Notes: a model not told the origin generated them from the sequence alone. A stretch of DNA of 64,000 nucleotides from Ameyamaea chiangmaiensis (GCF_025995235.1 NZ_BAPT01000036.1:62001-126000), one strand, 5' to 3'; positions 15,845 to 24,752 are shown, counted from the stretch's first letter. Numbers and translations are program-made.

Positions 15845-17541
15845 GACACCACCACCGTGCGGAACATGCCAAGCTCCATGTGGAACATCAGGTGACAGTG
15901 GTAAGCCCACTGACCGGGGACATCGGCCGTCACCAGATAGGTCAGCCGGCTGCCGGGTTGCGAAATGATCGTGTGTTTGTAAGGCTGGAACGCGCCCTGC
16001 CCGTTCTCCAGCTCGCTCCACAGGCCATGCAGATGGATCGGGTGCTCCATCATCGTGTCGTTGATCAGCACGAAGCGCACACGCTCGCCCAGCCGCAGCC
16101 CGATCGGGGGGGCCTCGGAAAACTTGCGCCCGTCAAACCCCCAGATATAGCGCTCCATGTTGCCGGTCAGATGCAGGGTGATCTCCCGTCCCGGCGGTCT
16201 TGGGTCGCGCCCGGGGCGCAGCGCGCGCAGATCGGCATAACGCAGGACACGGCGCCCGTTATCGCGCAACCCGTCACCGGGATCGCCCACCCGGTCTATC
16301 GGCATCGACGCCACATTCTGGTTCTCGACCGTCCGACCGACTGGCGAGGTCATCGGCATCGCCATCCCGGACATGGCGCCGCCTTTCATGTCCATGGTCC
16401 CCATGCCCATGTCCATCATGGTGCGAACGGGTCGCGGGTCCATCGGGGGTATGGCCACCACCTGGCCGGCCTGTTCGGCGATCGTGCCGCGGGCGTAGCC
16501 GGTGCGATCCTCGCTCTGGACGAAGATGCTGTACGCACGACCCGCCTGCGGCGTTACGATCACGTCGTAGGTCTCGGCCACGCCGATGCGAAATTCATCG
16601 ACCGCAACAGGAACGACATCGTTGCCGTCGGCCTGTACGACCTGCATCGAGAGCCCGGGGATACGCACGTCGAACAGCGTCATCACCGCGGCATTGATAA
16701 AGCGCAGACGCACACGCTCGCCCGGCGCGAACAGCGCGGTCCAGTTCGCGTCCGGCGGCAGGCCGTTCATCAGATAGGTGTAGGCCACTGCGCTGACGTC
16801 GGAAATGTCGGTAGCGTTCATCCGCATCCGCGACCAGCGCAGGCGGTCGGCCAGCGCGGCGCCCAGACCCTCACGGCCGGCATCCCCGACGAGCGATGCT
16901 GCCGTTCGCTGACGAAAGCTGTAGGTATCGGGATCGAATTTCAGGTTGGATTCGATCCGCTCCTGCGGTGTGTCGGTCCAGTCCGACAACACGACGACGT
17001 AGTCGCGCTCCACCGCGTTCGGGTCGCGACCGGCGGGATCGATGACGATCGCGCCATACAGCCCGCGCCCTTCCTGCATGTTGGAATGGCTATGGTACCA
17101 GTACGTCCCGCTCTGCCGCACCGCGAAGCGATAGGTGAAGCTCTCGCCAGGCGGAATGCCGGCGAAACTCAGCCCCGGTACGCCGTCCATGTCGGACGGC
17201 ACGCGTACGCCGTGCCAGTGGATCGAGGTCGTCTCGTCCAGCGTGTTCACCACATCGAGCGTGACCTCGTCACCCTCGCGCCAGCGCAGCACGGGGCCGG
17301 GCACGCAGCCGTCCACTGCCGGCGCCAGTGTGGTGCGGCCGGTGATGTTGACGGGCGTCGCCCCCACCACCAGCCGATGGTGCGAGGTCGCCCGGTCGGG
17401 CACGCGACCACGGGCCGGATCGGAAAAGGCGCGGGGCACCGGGGGCACCGTCGCGCAACCGGCCAGCGCGCTCGCGCCCATCGCCGTCAAGGCATGGCGG
17501 CGCGAGATCGGGCGCGCGCCGCCGTCATTGGGTTCAGACAT
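15841..17541 (-). CDS. copA: Periplasmic multicopper oxidase CopA
   Basis: A 566-residue multicopper oxidase that oxidises Cu(I) or sequesters copper in the periplasm. It has a Tat-type leader (SRRHALTAMGASALAGC). All four copper-ligand blocks are visible: SIHWHGVRVP, YWYHSHSN, HPIHLHGLW, and the T1-site YHCHLMFHMELGM. A Met-rich insert near the middle (MDMGMGTMDMKGGAMSGMAM) is typical of CopA. ATG 17541 begins MSEPNDGGARPISRRH; a longer frame to 17586 exists. It is the central gene of a three-gene copper operon. Confidence 0.94.
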   Translation of the reverse strand: MSEPNDGGARPISRRHALTAMGASALAGCATVPPVPRAFSDPARGRVPDRATSHHRLVVGATPVNITGRTTLAPAVDGCVPGPVLRWREGDEVTLDVVNTLDETTSIHWHGVRVPSDMDGVPGLSFAGIPPGESFTYRFAVRQSGTYWYHSHSNMQEGRGLYGAIVIDPAGRDPNAVERDYVVVLSDWTDTPQERIESNLKFDPDTYSFRQRTAASLVGDAGREGLGAALADRLRWSRMRMNATDISDVSAVAYTYLMNGLPPDANWTALFAPGERVRLRFINAAVMTLFDVRIPGLSMQVVQADGNDVVPVAVDEFRIGVAETYDVIVTPQAGRAYSIFVQSEDRTGYARGTIAEQAGQVVAIPPMDPRPVRTMMDMGMGTMDMKGGAMSGMAMPMTSPVGRTVENQNVASMPIDRVGDPGDGLRDNGRRVLRYADLRALRPGRDPRPPGREITLHLTGNMERYIWGFDGRKFSEAPPIGLRLGERVRFVLINDTMMEHPIHLHGLWSELENGQGAFQPYKHTIISQPGSRLTYLVTADVPGQWAYHCHLMFHMELGMFRTVVVS

Positions 17542-17656
17542 ACGAAAAAATCCGCCATCGCACGGGTTTCGGGACGCTCGAAACACCTGACGCTCCGGTC
17601 ACCATGACCATGCCCGCGCCACCCGTCCCGTTCCGGGCCCGGCAGCAACGACAGCG

Positions 17657-18025
17657 TCAGGCCGTGCGCGGCCGGGGAGGACGCAGCAAGGGCGCGTGGG
17701 GCCGGGGCACAAGGCCGCGTGGAGGCGCCGTGGCCCACGCGGCGCGCCGTACGCTCCGGCGCAGCGCGACCGGCGCGCGCTGCGGCAGGAACGCCGGCAT
17801 CGTCGCGACATGGCAGCACGGCGCGTCCGGTCCATGCCGTGGGGCGGACGGACCCAGGGTGCGCATCATGCCCCCGTCCATGCCCGCAGGGGCGGTAGCG
17901 TGTGCCGCAATATGACCGGCCATCGTCATGCCACAGGGCGCGGACGCGACACGTGCCTCCACCGGCAGGGCCCAAACGCCCGCACATCCCAGTATCATCA
18001 CGAACAGGCGCAGGACGCGCACCAC
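17657..18025 (-). CDS. Small exported Met/His/Cys-rich protein of copper operon
   Basis: A 122-residue protein starting at tandem GTG codons, with GGGGAG seven bases upstream. A signal peptide (VLRLFVMILGCAGVWALPVEA) precedes a potential metal-binding region: APCGMTMAGHIAAH, then GMDGGMMRTLG and DAPCCHVATMPAF. The C-terminus is Pro/Arg-rich. Copper operons often carry small proteins of this kind (CopL or DUF2946-like), but I cannot assign a family. It lies 115 bp upstream of copA on the same strand, so a periplasmic copper-binding or copper-sensing role is inferred. Confidence 0.6.
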   Translation of the reverse strand: MVRVLRLFVMILGCAGVWALPVEARVASAPCGMTMAGHIAAHATAPAGMDGGMMRTLGPSAPRHGPDAPCCHVATMPAFLPQRAPVALRRSVRRAAWATAPPRGLVPRPHAPLLRPPRPRTA

Positions 18026-18114
18026 GACCGATCTCCCCGAAGCGACGTTGCCGGAAACGTAGCGCAGAACGCGGGACGGCGAAACGCATATCAGGCACCG
18101 CGCCGGGCATGCGG

Positions 18115-18131
18115 TTTGTTCCGGCAACAAA
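18115..18131. promoter_or_regulatory. Inverted repeat between divergent copper operon and oxidoreductase
   Basis: TTTGTT-CCGGC-AACAAA, perfect 6-bp arms around a 5-bp spacer. It lies 90 bp upstream of the copper operon and about 118 bp before the FAD oxidoreductase start. It could be an operator for either. It does not look like a CueR/MerR spacer-type promoter. Evidence is symmetry and place only. Confidence 0.35.
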
Positions 18132-18248
18132 ATCGTCCTACTATGTCCGCACGAATGCCGGTTCGTGCGGGCGACCGGTGCATGGCACGTGTGGTGTGTG
18201 CACGACTGTCCGCAGGCGGCACGACGATGGAACGGGACAGACGCAGAC

Positions 18249-20105
18249 GTGCAACGACGCGACTTCATCAACGGCGTCTCCGCCGCGACCCTCGCCTCGC
18301 TTCTGGCAGGTGAACGCCCACGGTCGGCGCACGCGGCGCAGACATCCTATCCGCCCACGGCGCAGGGCCTTCGCGGCCAGTATCCGGGCTCGTTCGAAAT
18401 CGCGCACGCCGCCCGCGACGGCGCCTTCACCGGGCCCGTGGCGGCACAGGATACGGGCGAGCATTATGACCTGGTGGTCGTGGGCGGCGGCATATCCGGG
18501 CTGAGTGCCGCATGGTTCTACCGTCAGGCACTGGGACCGAAGACGCGTATCCTGATCATCGACAACCACGATGATTTCGGCGGCCATGCCAAACGCAACG
18601 AGTTCCATGTCGGCAACCGGATGCTGCTGTCCTACGGCGGCACCATGAGCATCGAAACGCCTTTCCCCTATAGCTTTACGGCCAAGGCGCTGCTGTCCGA
18701 ACTGGGGATCGACCTGTCGCGCAAAAGCCGCATCGAACAGCCGACGCGTTTTGCCGGCATGACGCGCGGCGTGTTTTTCGACAAGGCGCATTTTGGCGCC
18801 GATCGCATCGTAGCAGGGTACTCCGAGGCGGCGACGGACACATTCTGGCAGCAGACACCACTGGACGACGCCGCGCGCCGGGCGCTGGTGAAGCTGCATG
18901 CGCGCGATGCGAACCCTCTGCCCGACATGACGCCCGAGGCGCGCCGCGCCCTTCTGGAGCGCATCAGCTACGAGACGTTTCTGCGCCAATATGCGCGCCT
19001 GCCCGACCAGGCCGTGGCGTTTTTCGCCGGAGCCGCCTACCGCAACAATATGCGCCTCGACACATGTCCGGCCTTCAGCGCACTGCGCTACGGCGCCCCG
19101 GGCTTCGCTGGCATGGCGGTCGCGCAGGACCCGATCGTGGAGTCCGAGACATTCCATTTCCCCGACGGCAATGCGTCCATCGCCCGTCTTCTGGCCGGGC
19201 GGCTGGTGCCGGGGCTGTTTGGGACGCCCCAGACCATGGAGAGCATCGTAACCGCCCGCGCCGACTATGGCACTCTGGACCGGGCGTCGTCGCCGGTGCG
19301 CATACGGCTGGGACAGATGGTCGTGCGTGTCGAGCATACAGGCAGCGCCCCGGCCGCCGACAAGGCGACCGGGCGTATCGCCCCGGTCCGTGTGGTCTAT
19401 CAGAAACCTGACGGGTCCGATCCGGTGCGGCACGCCGTCACGGCGGACAATGTTATTCTGGCCTGTTTCAACAACATCATTCCCTACATCATGCCCGAAC
19501 TGCCCGATGCGCAGAAAGCCGCACTGAAATACCCGTCAAAGGTGCCGATGATGTACGCCAGCGTCGTGCTGTCGAACTGGCGCGCCTGGAAACAGGCGGG
19601 TATCGAAAACCTGATGGTGCCAAACGGCTATTACCAACATCTCCTACTGGACAGCCCGGCACGCTTCGCAGCGTTCGACACCGTGCGTTCGCCGGATGAG
19701 CCGATCACGCTGCATATGCTGCGCAACCCGAACTTTCCCGGTCATCCCCGCAAGGAACAGAACCGGATGGGTCGCGCGGAGATGCTCGCCACCTCGTTCA
19801 AGACGATTGAGGCCGCAACATGCGATCAGTTACAGCAGATTTTCGGCCCCTACGGATTCGACAGCGCCCGCGACATCCTCGGCCTGACCGTCAACCGCTG
19901 GCCCCACGGCTATGCCTACACCTATGACACGCTGGGCGATCCCGCGTTTCCTGATGCCGAGCAACCGCACATCATCGGGCGCCGCCCCTATGGTCGCGTG
20001 TCGATCGCCAATGCAGACGCGGGTGCATCGGCCTTCACCAACGTCGCGATCGACCAGGCCGAGCGCGCGGTCCAGGACGCCCTGGTCAGCCGCGCCTACG
20101 ACTGA
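18249..20105 (+). CDS. Tat-exported FAD-dependent oxidoreductase, spermidine dehydrogenase-like
   Basis: A 618-residue flavoprotein. It starts with a GTG and a Tat leader (VQRRDFINGVSAATLASLLAG), so it is folded before export. The FAD-binding Rossmann motif YDLVVVGGGISGLSAAWFYR lies near residue 75, followed by NHDDFGGHAKRNEF and GRRPYGRVSIANADAGASA near the C-terminus. The architecture resembles the amine-oxidase-like spermidine dehydrogenases found in Gram-negative bacteria. A polyamine substrate is an inference; a polyamine-type ABC system lies 1.5 kb away but is degenerate. The gene stands alone on its strand, diverging from the copper operon. Confidence 0.75.
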   Translation: MQRRDFINGVSAATLASLLAGERPRSAHAAQTSYPPTAQGLRGQYPGSFEIAHAARDGAFTGPVAAQDTGEHYDLVVVGGGISGLSAAWFYRQALGPKTRILIIDNHDDFGGHAKRNEFHVGNRMLLSYGGTMSIETPFPYSFTAKALLSELGIDLSRKSRIEQPTRFAGMTRGVFFDKAHFGADRIVAGYSEAATDTFWQQTPLDDAARRALVKLHARDANPLPDMTPEARRALLERISYETFLRQYARLPDQAVAFFAGAAYRNNMRLDTCPAFSALRYGAPGFAGMAVAQDPIVESETFHFPDGNASIARLLAGRLVPGLFGTPQTMESIVTARADYGTLDRASSPVRIRLGQMVVRVEHTGSAPAADKATGRIAPVRVVYQKPDGSDPVRHAVTADNVILACFNNIIPYIMPELPDAQKAALKYPSKVPMMYASVVLSNWRAWKQAGIENLMVPNGYYQHLLLDSPARFAAFDTVRSPDEPITLHMLRNPNFPGHPRKEQNRMGRAEMLATSFKTIEAATCDQLQQIFGPYGFDSARDILGLTVNRWPHGYAYTYDTLGDPAFPDAEQPHIIGRRPYGRVSIANADAGASAFTNVAIDQAERAVQDALVSRAYD

Positions 20106-20153
20106 CCGGCGGCCCGGCGGCCGGATGCGTCAGACGACGACCCGGCCGACACC

Positions 20154-20342
20154 TCAGCGATACCAGCCACCACGGCGATAGTCGCCGCGCCAGCCGCCAC
20201 GGTCGTCATACCAGCCACCACGGCCGCCGTAATAGCCGCGATGCCACCCGGGGCCCCAGCCGGGCGGATGGGGGGGACCGTAATAACAGCCCGAAAGAGC
20301 AATGGCCGTCGCAAGGGCGATAACAGGCCGTATGACACGCAT
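20154..20342 (-). CDS. Small Gly/Tyr/Trp-rich lipoprotein
   Basis: A 62-residue lipoprotein: leader MRVIRPVIALATAIALSGC with lipobox LSGC, then a short repetitive tail of Gly, Tyr, Trp and Arg (YYGGRGGWYDDRGGWRGD). Such short YYG-rich lipoproteins are common in Proteobacteria and have no known function. The tail nucleotide sequence is a run of imperfect short repeats. Confidence 0.6.
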   Translation of the reverse strand: MRVIRPVIALATAIALSGCYYGPPHPPGWGPGWHRGYYGGRGGWYDDRGGWRGDYRRGGWYR

Positions 20343-20473
20343 GGCACGAACCTCCTGAACTCAATAGACGATCTGACCGCGCCACCGTGGCAGGATCAAG
20401 GCACCTTCCGCGTCCGACATCGGCGGAATTGACGCGGACGCCGCCCGATGAGACATAGCGGCGGTTCAACACA

Positions 20474-21157
20474 ATGACGGGGCGACAGGCAAGCGTGTTC
20501 AGCGGATCACTCGGTACCCGGCGCGGCAGGCTCGCCGCCTGGAACGACAGCCTGTTCGTCGACCACGCGGTCTTCCGGCTGGTCTGGACGAATGTTCACG
20601 CTGTCATCCCTGGCAAGGTCTATCGCTGCAATCACCCCACGCCGGGCCGTCTGCGGCGGCTGGTGCGCCGTTTCGGGATCCGCACGCTGGTCAATCTGCG
20701 GGGTCATCGGCAATGCGGGTCGGACGCCCTGTCGCGCACCGCCGCGCGCACTATCGGGATCGCCCATCTGGACATGGCGTTCGAGAGCCGCGGCGCCCCG
20801 CACCGCGACCGCATCGAACGGTTCGAGCAGATGTATCGTACCTTGGCGTTCCCGATGCTGATGCACTGCAAATCGGGTGCCGATCGAGCCGGACTGGCCT
20901 CGGCCCTGGTCGTCATGTTCGAAGGGGGCACAGCCACGGAGGCCCTGCGCCAGTTGTCGTGGCGCTTTGGCCATTTCCGCCGCGCACGCACCGGCGTGCT
21001 CGATGCGTTCTTCATGCGCTACCGCCGCGACGCGGAGGGGCGGCTGCCGTTCATGGAGTGGGTCCGCACCGAGTATGACGAAGCGGCCCTGAAGCGCGAC
21101 TTCGTCAGCGGGCGCATTGCCTCCTTCCTGACCGACGAGATCCTGCGCCGCGAATAA
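20474..21157 (+). CDS. Tyrosine/dual-specificity phosphatase family protein
   Basis: A 227-residue cytoplasmic protein with the Cys-dependent phosphatase P-loop HCKSGADRAG (HCxxGxxR with the catalytic Cys) near residue 135, and a preceding FGIRTLVNLRG strand as in bacterial DUF442/PTP proteins. A general-acid Asp could lie in HLDMAFESRG. The C-terminal helix-rich tail is unassigned. It may act on phosphotyrosine or on phosphoinositide-like or sugar phosphates; targets are unknown. No clear Shine-Dalgarno sequence precedes the ATG. Confidence 0.75.
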   Translation: MTGRQASVFSGSLGTRRGRLAAWNDSLFVDHAVFRLVWTNVHAVIPGKVYRCNHPTPGRLRRLVRRFGIRTLVNLRGHRQCGSDALSRTAARTIGIAHLDMAFESRGAPHRDRIERFEQMYRTLAFPMLMHCKSGADRAGLASALVVMFEGGTATEALRQLSWRFGHFRRARTGVLDAFFMRYRRDAEGRLPFMEWVRTEYDEAALKRDFVSGRIASFLTDEILRRE

Positions 21158-21164
21158 TCGCGCG

Positions 21165-21629
21165 TCAGCCGGGCGGCCGCATCCCGCCACAGGCGCTCCA
21201 CCCGATCGCCACCGCGCCCAGACACAGCGTCAGGACGGCCAGGTACAGGGCGCCGCGCAACAGAGGCAGCCAGACCAGCCGCAGCCGCGTCCATGCCTCC
21301 GCGCCCAGCCCGGCCGCGGCGCGGTCAAGACCGCCGGGAGCGCTCGCCAGTCGCGCCGCCGGCCAGACCAGCGCCGCCGGGACCAGAAGCGCCCCCTGCA
21401 CCATGCGCTGGACAGACGACGCATGGCACGCGTCGCGTCCCGTCCCCAGTGCGACCATCACACATGGCCCCGCCAGCAGCAGCAGGAGTGTGCGCACGAC
21501 CCCCGACCACCGCGCCCCACCCGCCGCCCGCGACAGGCGCAGACACATGCCCGCGCCCACCGCGAGCAACGGTATGGCGCAGACCAGAACCAGCGCGACG
21601 ACACGCAGGAACGACAGCGGACCCGTCAT
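21165..21629 (-). CDS. Short ABC transporter permease-like protein
   Basis: A 154-residue membrane protein with about four hydrophobic segments. The region DRAAAGLGAEAWTRLRLVWL and PLLRGALYLAVLTL resembles the EAA loop that couples an ABC permease to its ATPase. Full permeases of the PotB/PotC type are about 260-300 residues, so this is roughly half size and lacks N-terminal helices. It follows the binding-protein gene by 10 bp. Together with the degenerate ATPase it suggests a reduced or non-transporting relic. Confidence 0.6.
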   Translation of the reverse strand: MTGPLSFLRVVALVLVCAIPLLAVGAGMCLRLSRAAGGARWSGVVRTLLLLLAGPCVMVALGTGRDACHASSVQRMVQGALLVPAALVWPAARLASAPGGLDRAAAGLGAEAWTRLRLVWLPLLRGALYLAVLTLCLGAVAIGWSACGGMRPPG

Positions 21630-21639
21630 CGCGCCCGGG

Positions 21640-22713
21640 TCACGACGGCGCGTTCAGCCAGGCGTCGAACTGCTTGCGCAAGGGGGCGAGGTTGGCGCGC
21701 CAGAACACCGGGTCGAGTTGCAGCACGCCGTCGGGCGTTGCGTCGTGTGCCAGCGCCGGATAGCGCGAGAGCAGGTCGCCGCGCACCGCCGTCTGGTCGG
21801 CAAACGCCAGAAGCTCGCGCGCTTGGGCGACCTGTCGGTCTGGCGTGCCGGACACGATACCCCACGACAGACCTTCGGCCACGCTCTGGGTCGACTGGAT
21901 GCCAAAACTCCGCTCGGCGGGAGTGCCGCTCCGGCCATGTGGCGCGACGCCGGACGACACGCCCGGCACGGGAACGGCACCCTGCGGGATACTGGCCATC
22001 AGAGCGCTGCCGGAGCGCAGGATGCGGGCGGCCTCGTCGGGTGTCGACCACCACACGATATAGGGGCGAAGCTGGTTGAGCTTGCGAAAGGCACGGGCGA
22101 CGCCGGTCGGCGTGGCCAGCAGCGGATAGACGTCCTGCGGCGCCACGCCATCGGCCATCAGCGCGATCTCGAGCGTGGTGCGCGGGTCGCGACGCAGCGC
22201 CCGGCGCCCGGGGTGGCGCGCGACATCCCAGAAATCCGTCCAGTTCGGGGGCGTGTCGAGCCGCCCCCGATCCCACGCCAGAATCGTCCGCACCTGCAAC
22301 GCCGCCCATCCGCATCCCGCGGCCGTATCGCCGCCACCGGGGAACGCATGCACCATCAGGTCGGCCGCGCAGGCCTCCGGCACGGAGGTGTCTTCCATCA
22401 GGACCAGCGTCCAGCGCCGGCCGCCCCGGCTTTCGACCTTACGCAGGGTGTCGGGGGATCCGTCCCACACGGTAAAGCGCGTGGCGATACCGCTCTTGGC
22501 ATGAAAGGGCTGCCCGATCGCATCGCGCTGCGCGGCCGCCAGACTGATGTCGAGGCTCGCCGCCTGCACACTGACGGTCGCCGCGCGCGCCACGCTGTCC
22601 GGCGTCCACGGCAGGGCCGCCATGCCCAGCGCCAACGCGCACCCGGCCAGACGCGCCGGAAGACGGCGGGGCCGGTGAGAATCTGCGCGGGACAGGAAAC
22701 GGCGGCGGGACAG
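21640..22713 (-). CDS. PotD-like periplasmic substrate-binding protein
   Basis: About 357 residues, resembling spermidine/putrescine-type binding proteins: NWTDFWDVARHPGRRALRRD, then LEIALMADGV, DVYPLL, AFRKLNQLRPYIVWW and EAARILRSGSALMAS follow the PotD pattern in order. An Arg-rich twin-arginine-like leader (SRRRFLSRADSHRPRR) precedes a hydrophobic stretch ending in VARAA. No in-frame ATG, GTG or TTG lies between the upstream gene's stop and this leader. CTG 22713, preceded by AAGAAGAG, is my best guess for the start, so the 5' end is uncertain. It is the middle gene of the ATPase-binding protein-permease set. Confidence 0.7.
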   Translation of the reverse strand: MSRRRFLSRADSHRPRRLPARLAGCALALGMAALPWTPDSVARAATVSVQAASLDISLAAAQRDAIGQPFHAKSGIATRFTVWDGSPDTLRKVESRGGRRWTLVLMEDTSVPEACAADLMVHAFPGGGDTAAGCGWAALQVRTILAWDRGRLDTPPNWTDFWDVARHPGRRALRRDPRTTLEIALMADGVAPQDVYPLLATPTGVARAFRKLNQLRPYIVWWSTPDEAARILRSGSALMASIPQGAVPVPGVSSGVAPHGRSGTPAERSFGIQSTQSVAEGLSWGIVSGTPDRQVAQARELLAFADQTAVRGDLLSRYPALAHDATPDGVLQLDPVFWRANLAPLRKQFDAWLNAPS

Positions 22714-22822
22714 GACGCAATACTCTTCTTGACGGAACGAAACGGACGACGGATGGGCCGCGGGCGTCGCAACGGGGCGTCTGCGGGCAGGCCGCGCCGG
22801 ACGTCGGGCGGACGCAGGCTTC

Positions 22823-23917
22823 TTACTGCATTTCGGCACGGATCGGAAAGGCCAATGCGTGCCCCGGCTGCCACGCGAGCCGCGCCGGACGGCCCACCGC
22901 CATGCCCGGCAGCGCGGCGATCGGGGGTCGATGGGCGGTGACTTCCGTGCCGTCGGCCAGCCGAAACCGCAGGCGCAGCCGGGTTCCCAGATGCGCGGCA
23001 TCGGCCAGGTGCGCCGCCAGCGTGCCCTCATCCTCGCCCATCGCGCCGGGACGGGAGGGAAAAAGCGGCGCGATGCGGTCGGGCCGGATACACACGCGGC
23101 ACAACACGCCCGGTTCCAGACCTGGCATGGCGCGTGCCTCCACGTCCGCCCCGCACGACAGATGCACCTGCGCCAGATCGTCGGCAATGTCCGTCACAAC
23201 GCCGCGCAGCGCATTGGCCTCACCAAACAGGACCGCGACACCGTCATCGCCCGGATTGTCAAGAAGATCGGCCGCCGTCCCGGTCTGAAGCAGGCTCGGC
23301 CCGTCGAACAGCGCGATCGGCGCGCCGAACGCCAGCGCTTCCTCGCGCCGGGTGGTGGACAGCACGACCGCGCCGCCCAGCATGGACGGCAGACGGGCGA
23401 TCACGCGGGTCAGGGCCGCCACGGCCCCGGGTTCCAGGCCCGCCAGCGGATCGTCCAGCAAAAGCACCGCTGGCCCGAAGGCCACCGCCCGCGCCAGCAT
23501 CAGTCGGACCCGATATGCCGCGTCCAGCGCCGCGACCGGCCGGTCCGCCAGGCCATCCAGACCCAGCATGGCCATCACCTGACCCACCCGCGCTGCCGTC
23601 TCAGCCGGCGAGCGTCGCCGCGCGCGCAGGGAAAAGGCAACATTGTCGCGCACGCTCAGATGCCCGAAGAGCGGATCGCGCGGGCTGACCAGCCCGACCG
23701 GGCGCGCCGGCGGCCCCAGTCCCCCCAGCGCCCGCTCCTCCACACACACGCGCCCCAGCGCCGCCGGACGGTGACCGGCGATCACGTCCAGAAGGTCCGA
23801 CAGGGGCTCCGGCCGGGTGCCCAGCAGGCAGAGCAGGCCGCCGGGCTCGACCCCCAGCGATACGGGCGGAACATGGACGGTGACGCGAAGCGCCTCGAGG
23901 CGAAGGACGGCGGTCAT
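22823..23917 (-). CDS. Degenerate ABC ATPase-like protein (no Walker A lysine)
   Basis: A 364-residue protein with the whole layout of a PotA-type ATPase: nucleotide-binding fold at about 1-220, TOBE-type C-terminal domain at about 250-360. The Walker A position reads LLGTRPEPLSDLLDVIAG, with no GxGKT/S and no Lys. The signature motif LSGGQ is replaced by LDAAYRVRL, and Walker B reads AVLLLDDPLAGLEP with Asp for the catalytic Glu. The switch His is also missing (VVLSTTRREE). The frame is intact, without stops. ATP hydrolysis by this subunit is therefore unlikely. It is first of three genes, before a PotD-like protein and a half-size permease. Confidence 0.8.
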   Translation of the reverse strand: MTAVLRLEALRVTVHVPPVSLGVEPGGLLCLLGTRPEPLSDLLDVIAGHRPAALGRVCVEERALGGLGPPARPVGLVSPRDPLFGHLSVRDNVAFSLRARRRSPAETAARVGQVMAMLGLDGLADRPVAALDAAYRVRLMLARAVAFGPAVLLLDDPLAGLEPGAVAALTRVIARLPSMLGGAVVLSTTRREEALAFGAPIALFDGPSLLQTGTAADLLDNPGDDGVAVLFGEANALRGVVTDIADDLAQVHLSCGADVEARAMPGLEPGVLCRVCIRPDRIAPLFPSRPGAMGEDEGTLAAHLADAAHLGTRLRLRFRLADGTEVTAHRPPIAALPGMAVGRPARLAWQPGHALAFPIRAEMQ

Positions 23918-24170
23918 GACGGCGGGGCGGCTTTACGGGTCGGAACGGCGGGAAGGCACGGCGGCAGCCCCCGTTCTAGGGCCTTGCGGCACGCAGGACC
24001 AGCGCCACGCCGTCCGGGCCCGGCGACCGCCGTTGCCAAGAGAGGCAAAATCATCAATGATTGCCGCCTGATTACACGGGAAACGCGGGTTTCCGTCCCC
24101 GGGTCGCGACCAGCGCCCCGTCCCGCCGACCGGCCGTATGCCGATACAGTATAAGGTGCGCGAAAAGACA

Positions 24171-24596
24171 ATGAAGATCGCCGAACATGGCATGGCCGCG
24201 CTAGAGGCGCAGGGCACGATTCTCCAGCGCAGGGCAGTCCGCTACGGGCGGCAGGTCGCGTTTTTGCTGATCGCGGGCATGTTCGCGCTGGCCGCGTTCG
24301 TCGCGGTGCACGGACTGCTGTGGGCGGTGTTTCTCCAGGCGGCGCACATGACGGTGATCGGGGCGTCGGCCTCGGTCCTGGGCGTCGATGTGCTTCTGCT
24401 GCTGATCTTCGGCTTTCTCGGTCGCCGCTCGCTCCCCGGGCCGGTGGAGATCGAGGCCCGCTTCATCCGCGACCGCCATATCGAGGCGGTGAAACAGTCC
24501 CTGACCGTGGCCTCGGTGGCGACTGTCCTGCTGGCCGGTCCGATGGGACGCGGCTTTGGCGGCATCCTGCGGGCCCTGTTCGCGCGCCGCCGCTGA
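24171..24596 (+). CDS. Hypothetical two-helix membrane protein
   Basis: A 141-residue protein with a basic N-terminus, two transmembrane helices (VAFLLIAGMFALAAFVAVHG and SVLGVDVLLLLIFGFLG) and a third hydrophobic stretch near the C-terminus (SVATVLLAGPMGRGFGGI). The layout recalls small holin-like or YqjD-type inner-membrane proteins, but no family is certain. ATG 24171 was preferred to 24138 because it starts just before the first amphipathic segment. It is followed by a strong hairpin. Confidence 0.5.
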   Translation: MKIAEHGMAALEAQGTILQRRAVRYGRQVAFLLIAGMFALAAFVAVHGLLWAVFLQAAHMTVIGASASVLGVDVLLLLIFGFLGRRSLPGPVEIEARFIRDRHIEAVKQSLTVASVATVLLAGPMGRGFGGILRALFARRR

Positions 24597-24604
24597 ACGC
24601 GACT

Positions 24605-24624
24605 CCCGGGGCTTCGGCCCCGGG
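24605..24624 (+). terminator. UUCG-capped GC hairpin
   Basis: CCCGGGGC-TTCG-GCCCCGGG, a perfect 8-bp stem with a stable tetraloop, eight bases after the stop of the membrane-protein gene. No T tract follows on either strand, so it is a terminator-like or RNA-stabilising hairpin. Confidence 0.55.
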
Positions 24625-24752
24625 ACAGAAAAACATCACGCGCCCTATGCGAAGATAGCAATGCTCCGATGTCCGCGGGCATGGGACAAACACGTTGCGC
24701 CGGAATAGTAAGGATGCAAATAATTAGCACCGACGGCAATTAGACGGACCCC

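Noticed and set aside
15880..17607. 575-residue plus-strand frame opposite copA
   Set aside because: copA has all four copper-ligand blocks on the other strand.
22823..23917. Reading the ATPase-like gene as a frameshifted pseudogene
   Set aside because: The frame is continuous from the start through a full TOBE domain; only the nucleotide-site residues are replaced.
24722..24743. Direct repeats AATTAG before the MarR gene
   Set aside because: Short AT-rich repeats in a promoter region are expected by chance; no dyad of MarR type is clear.
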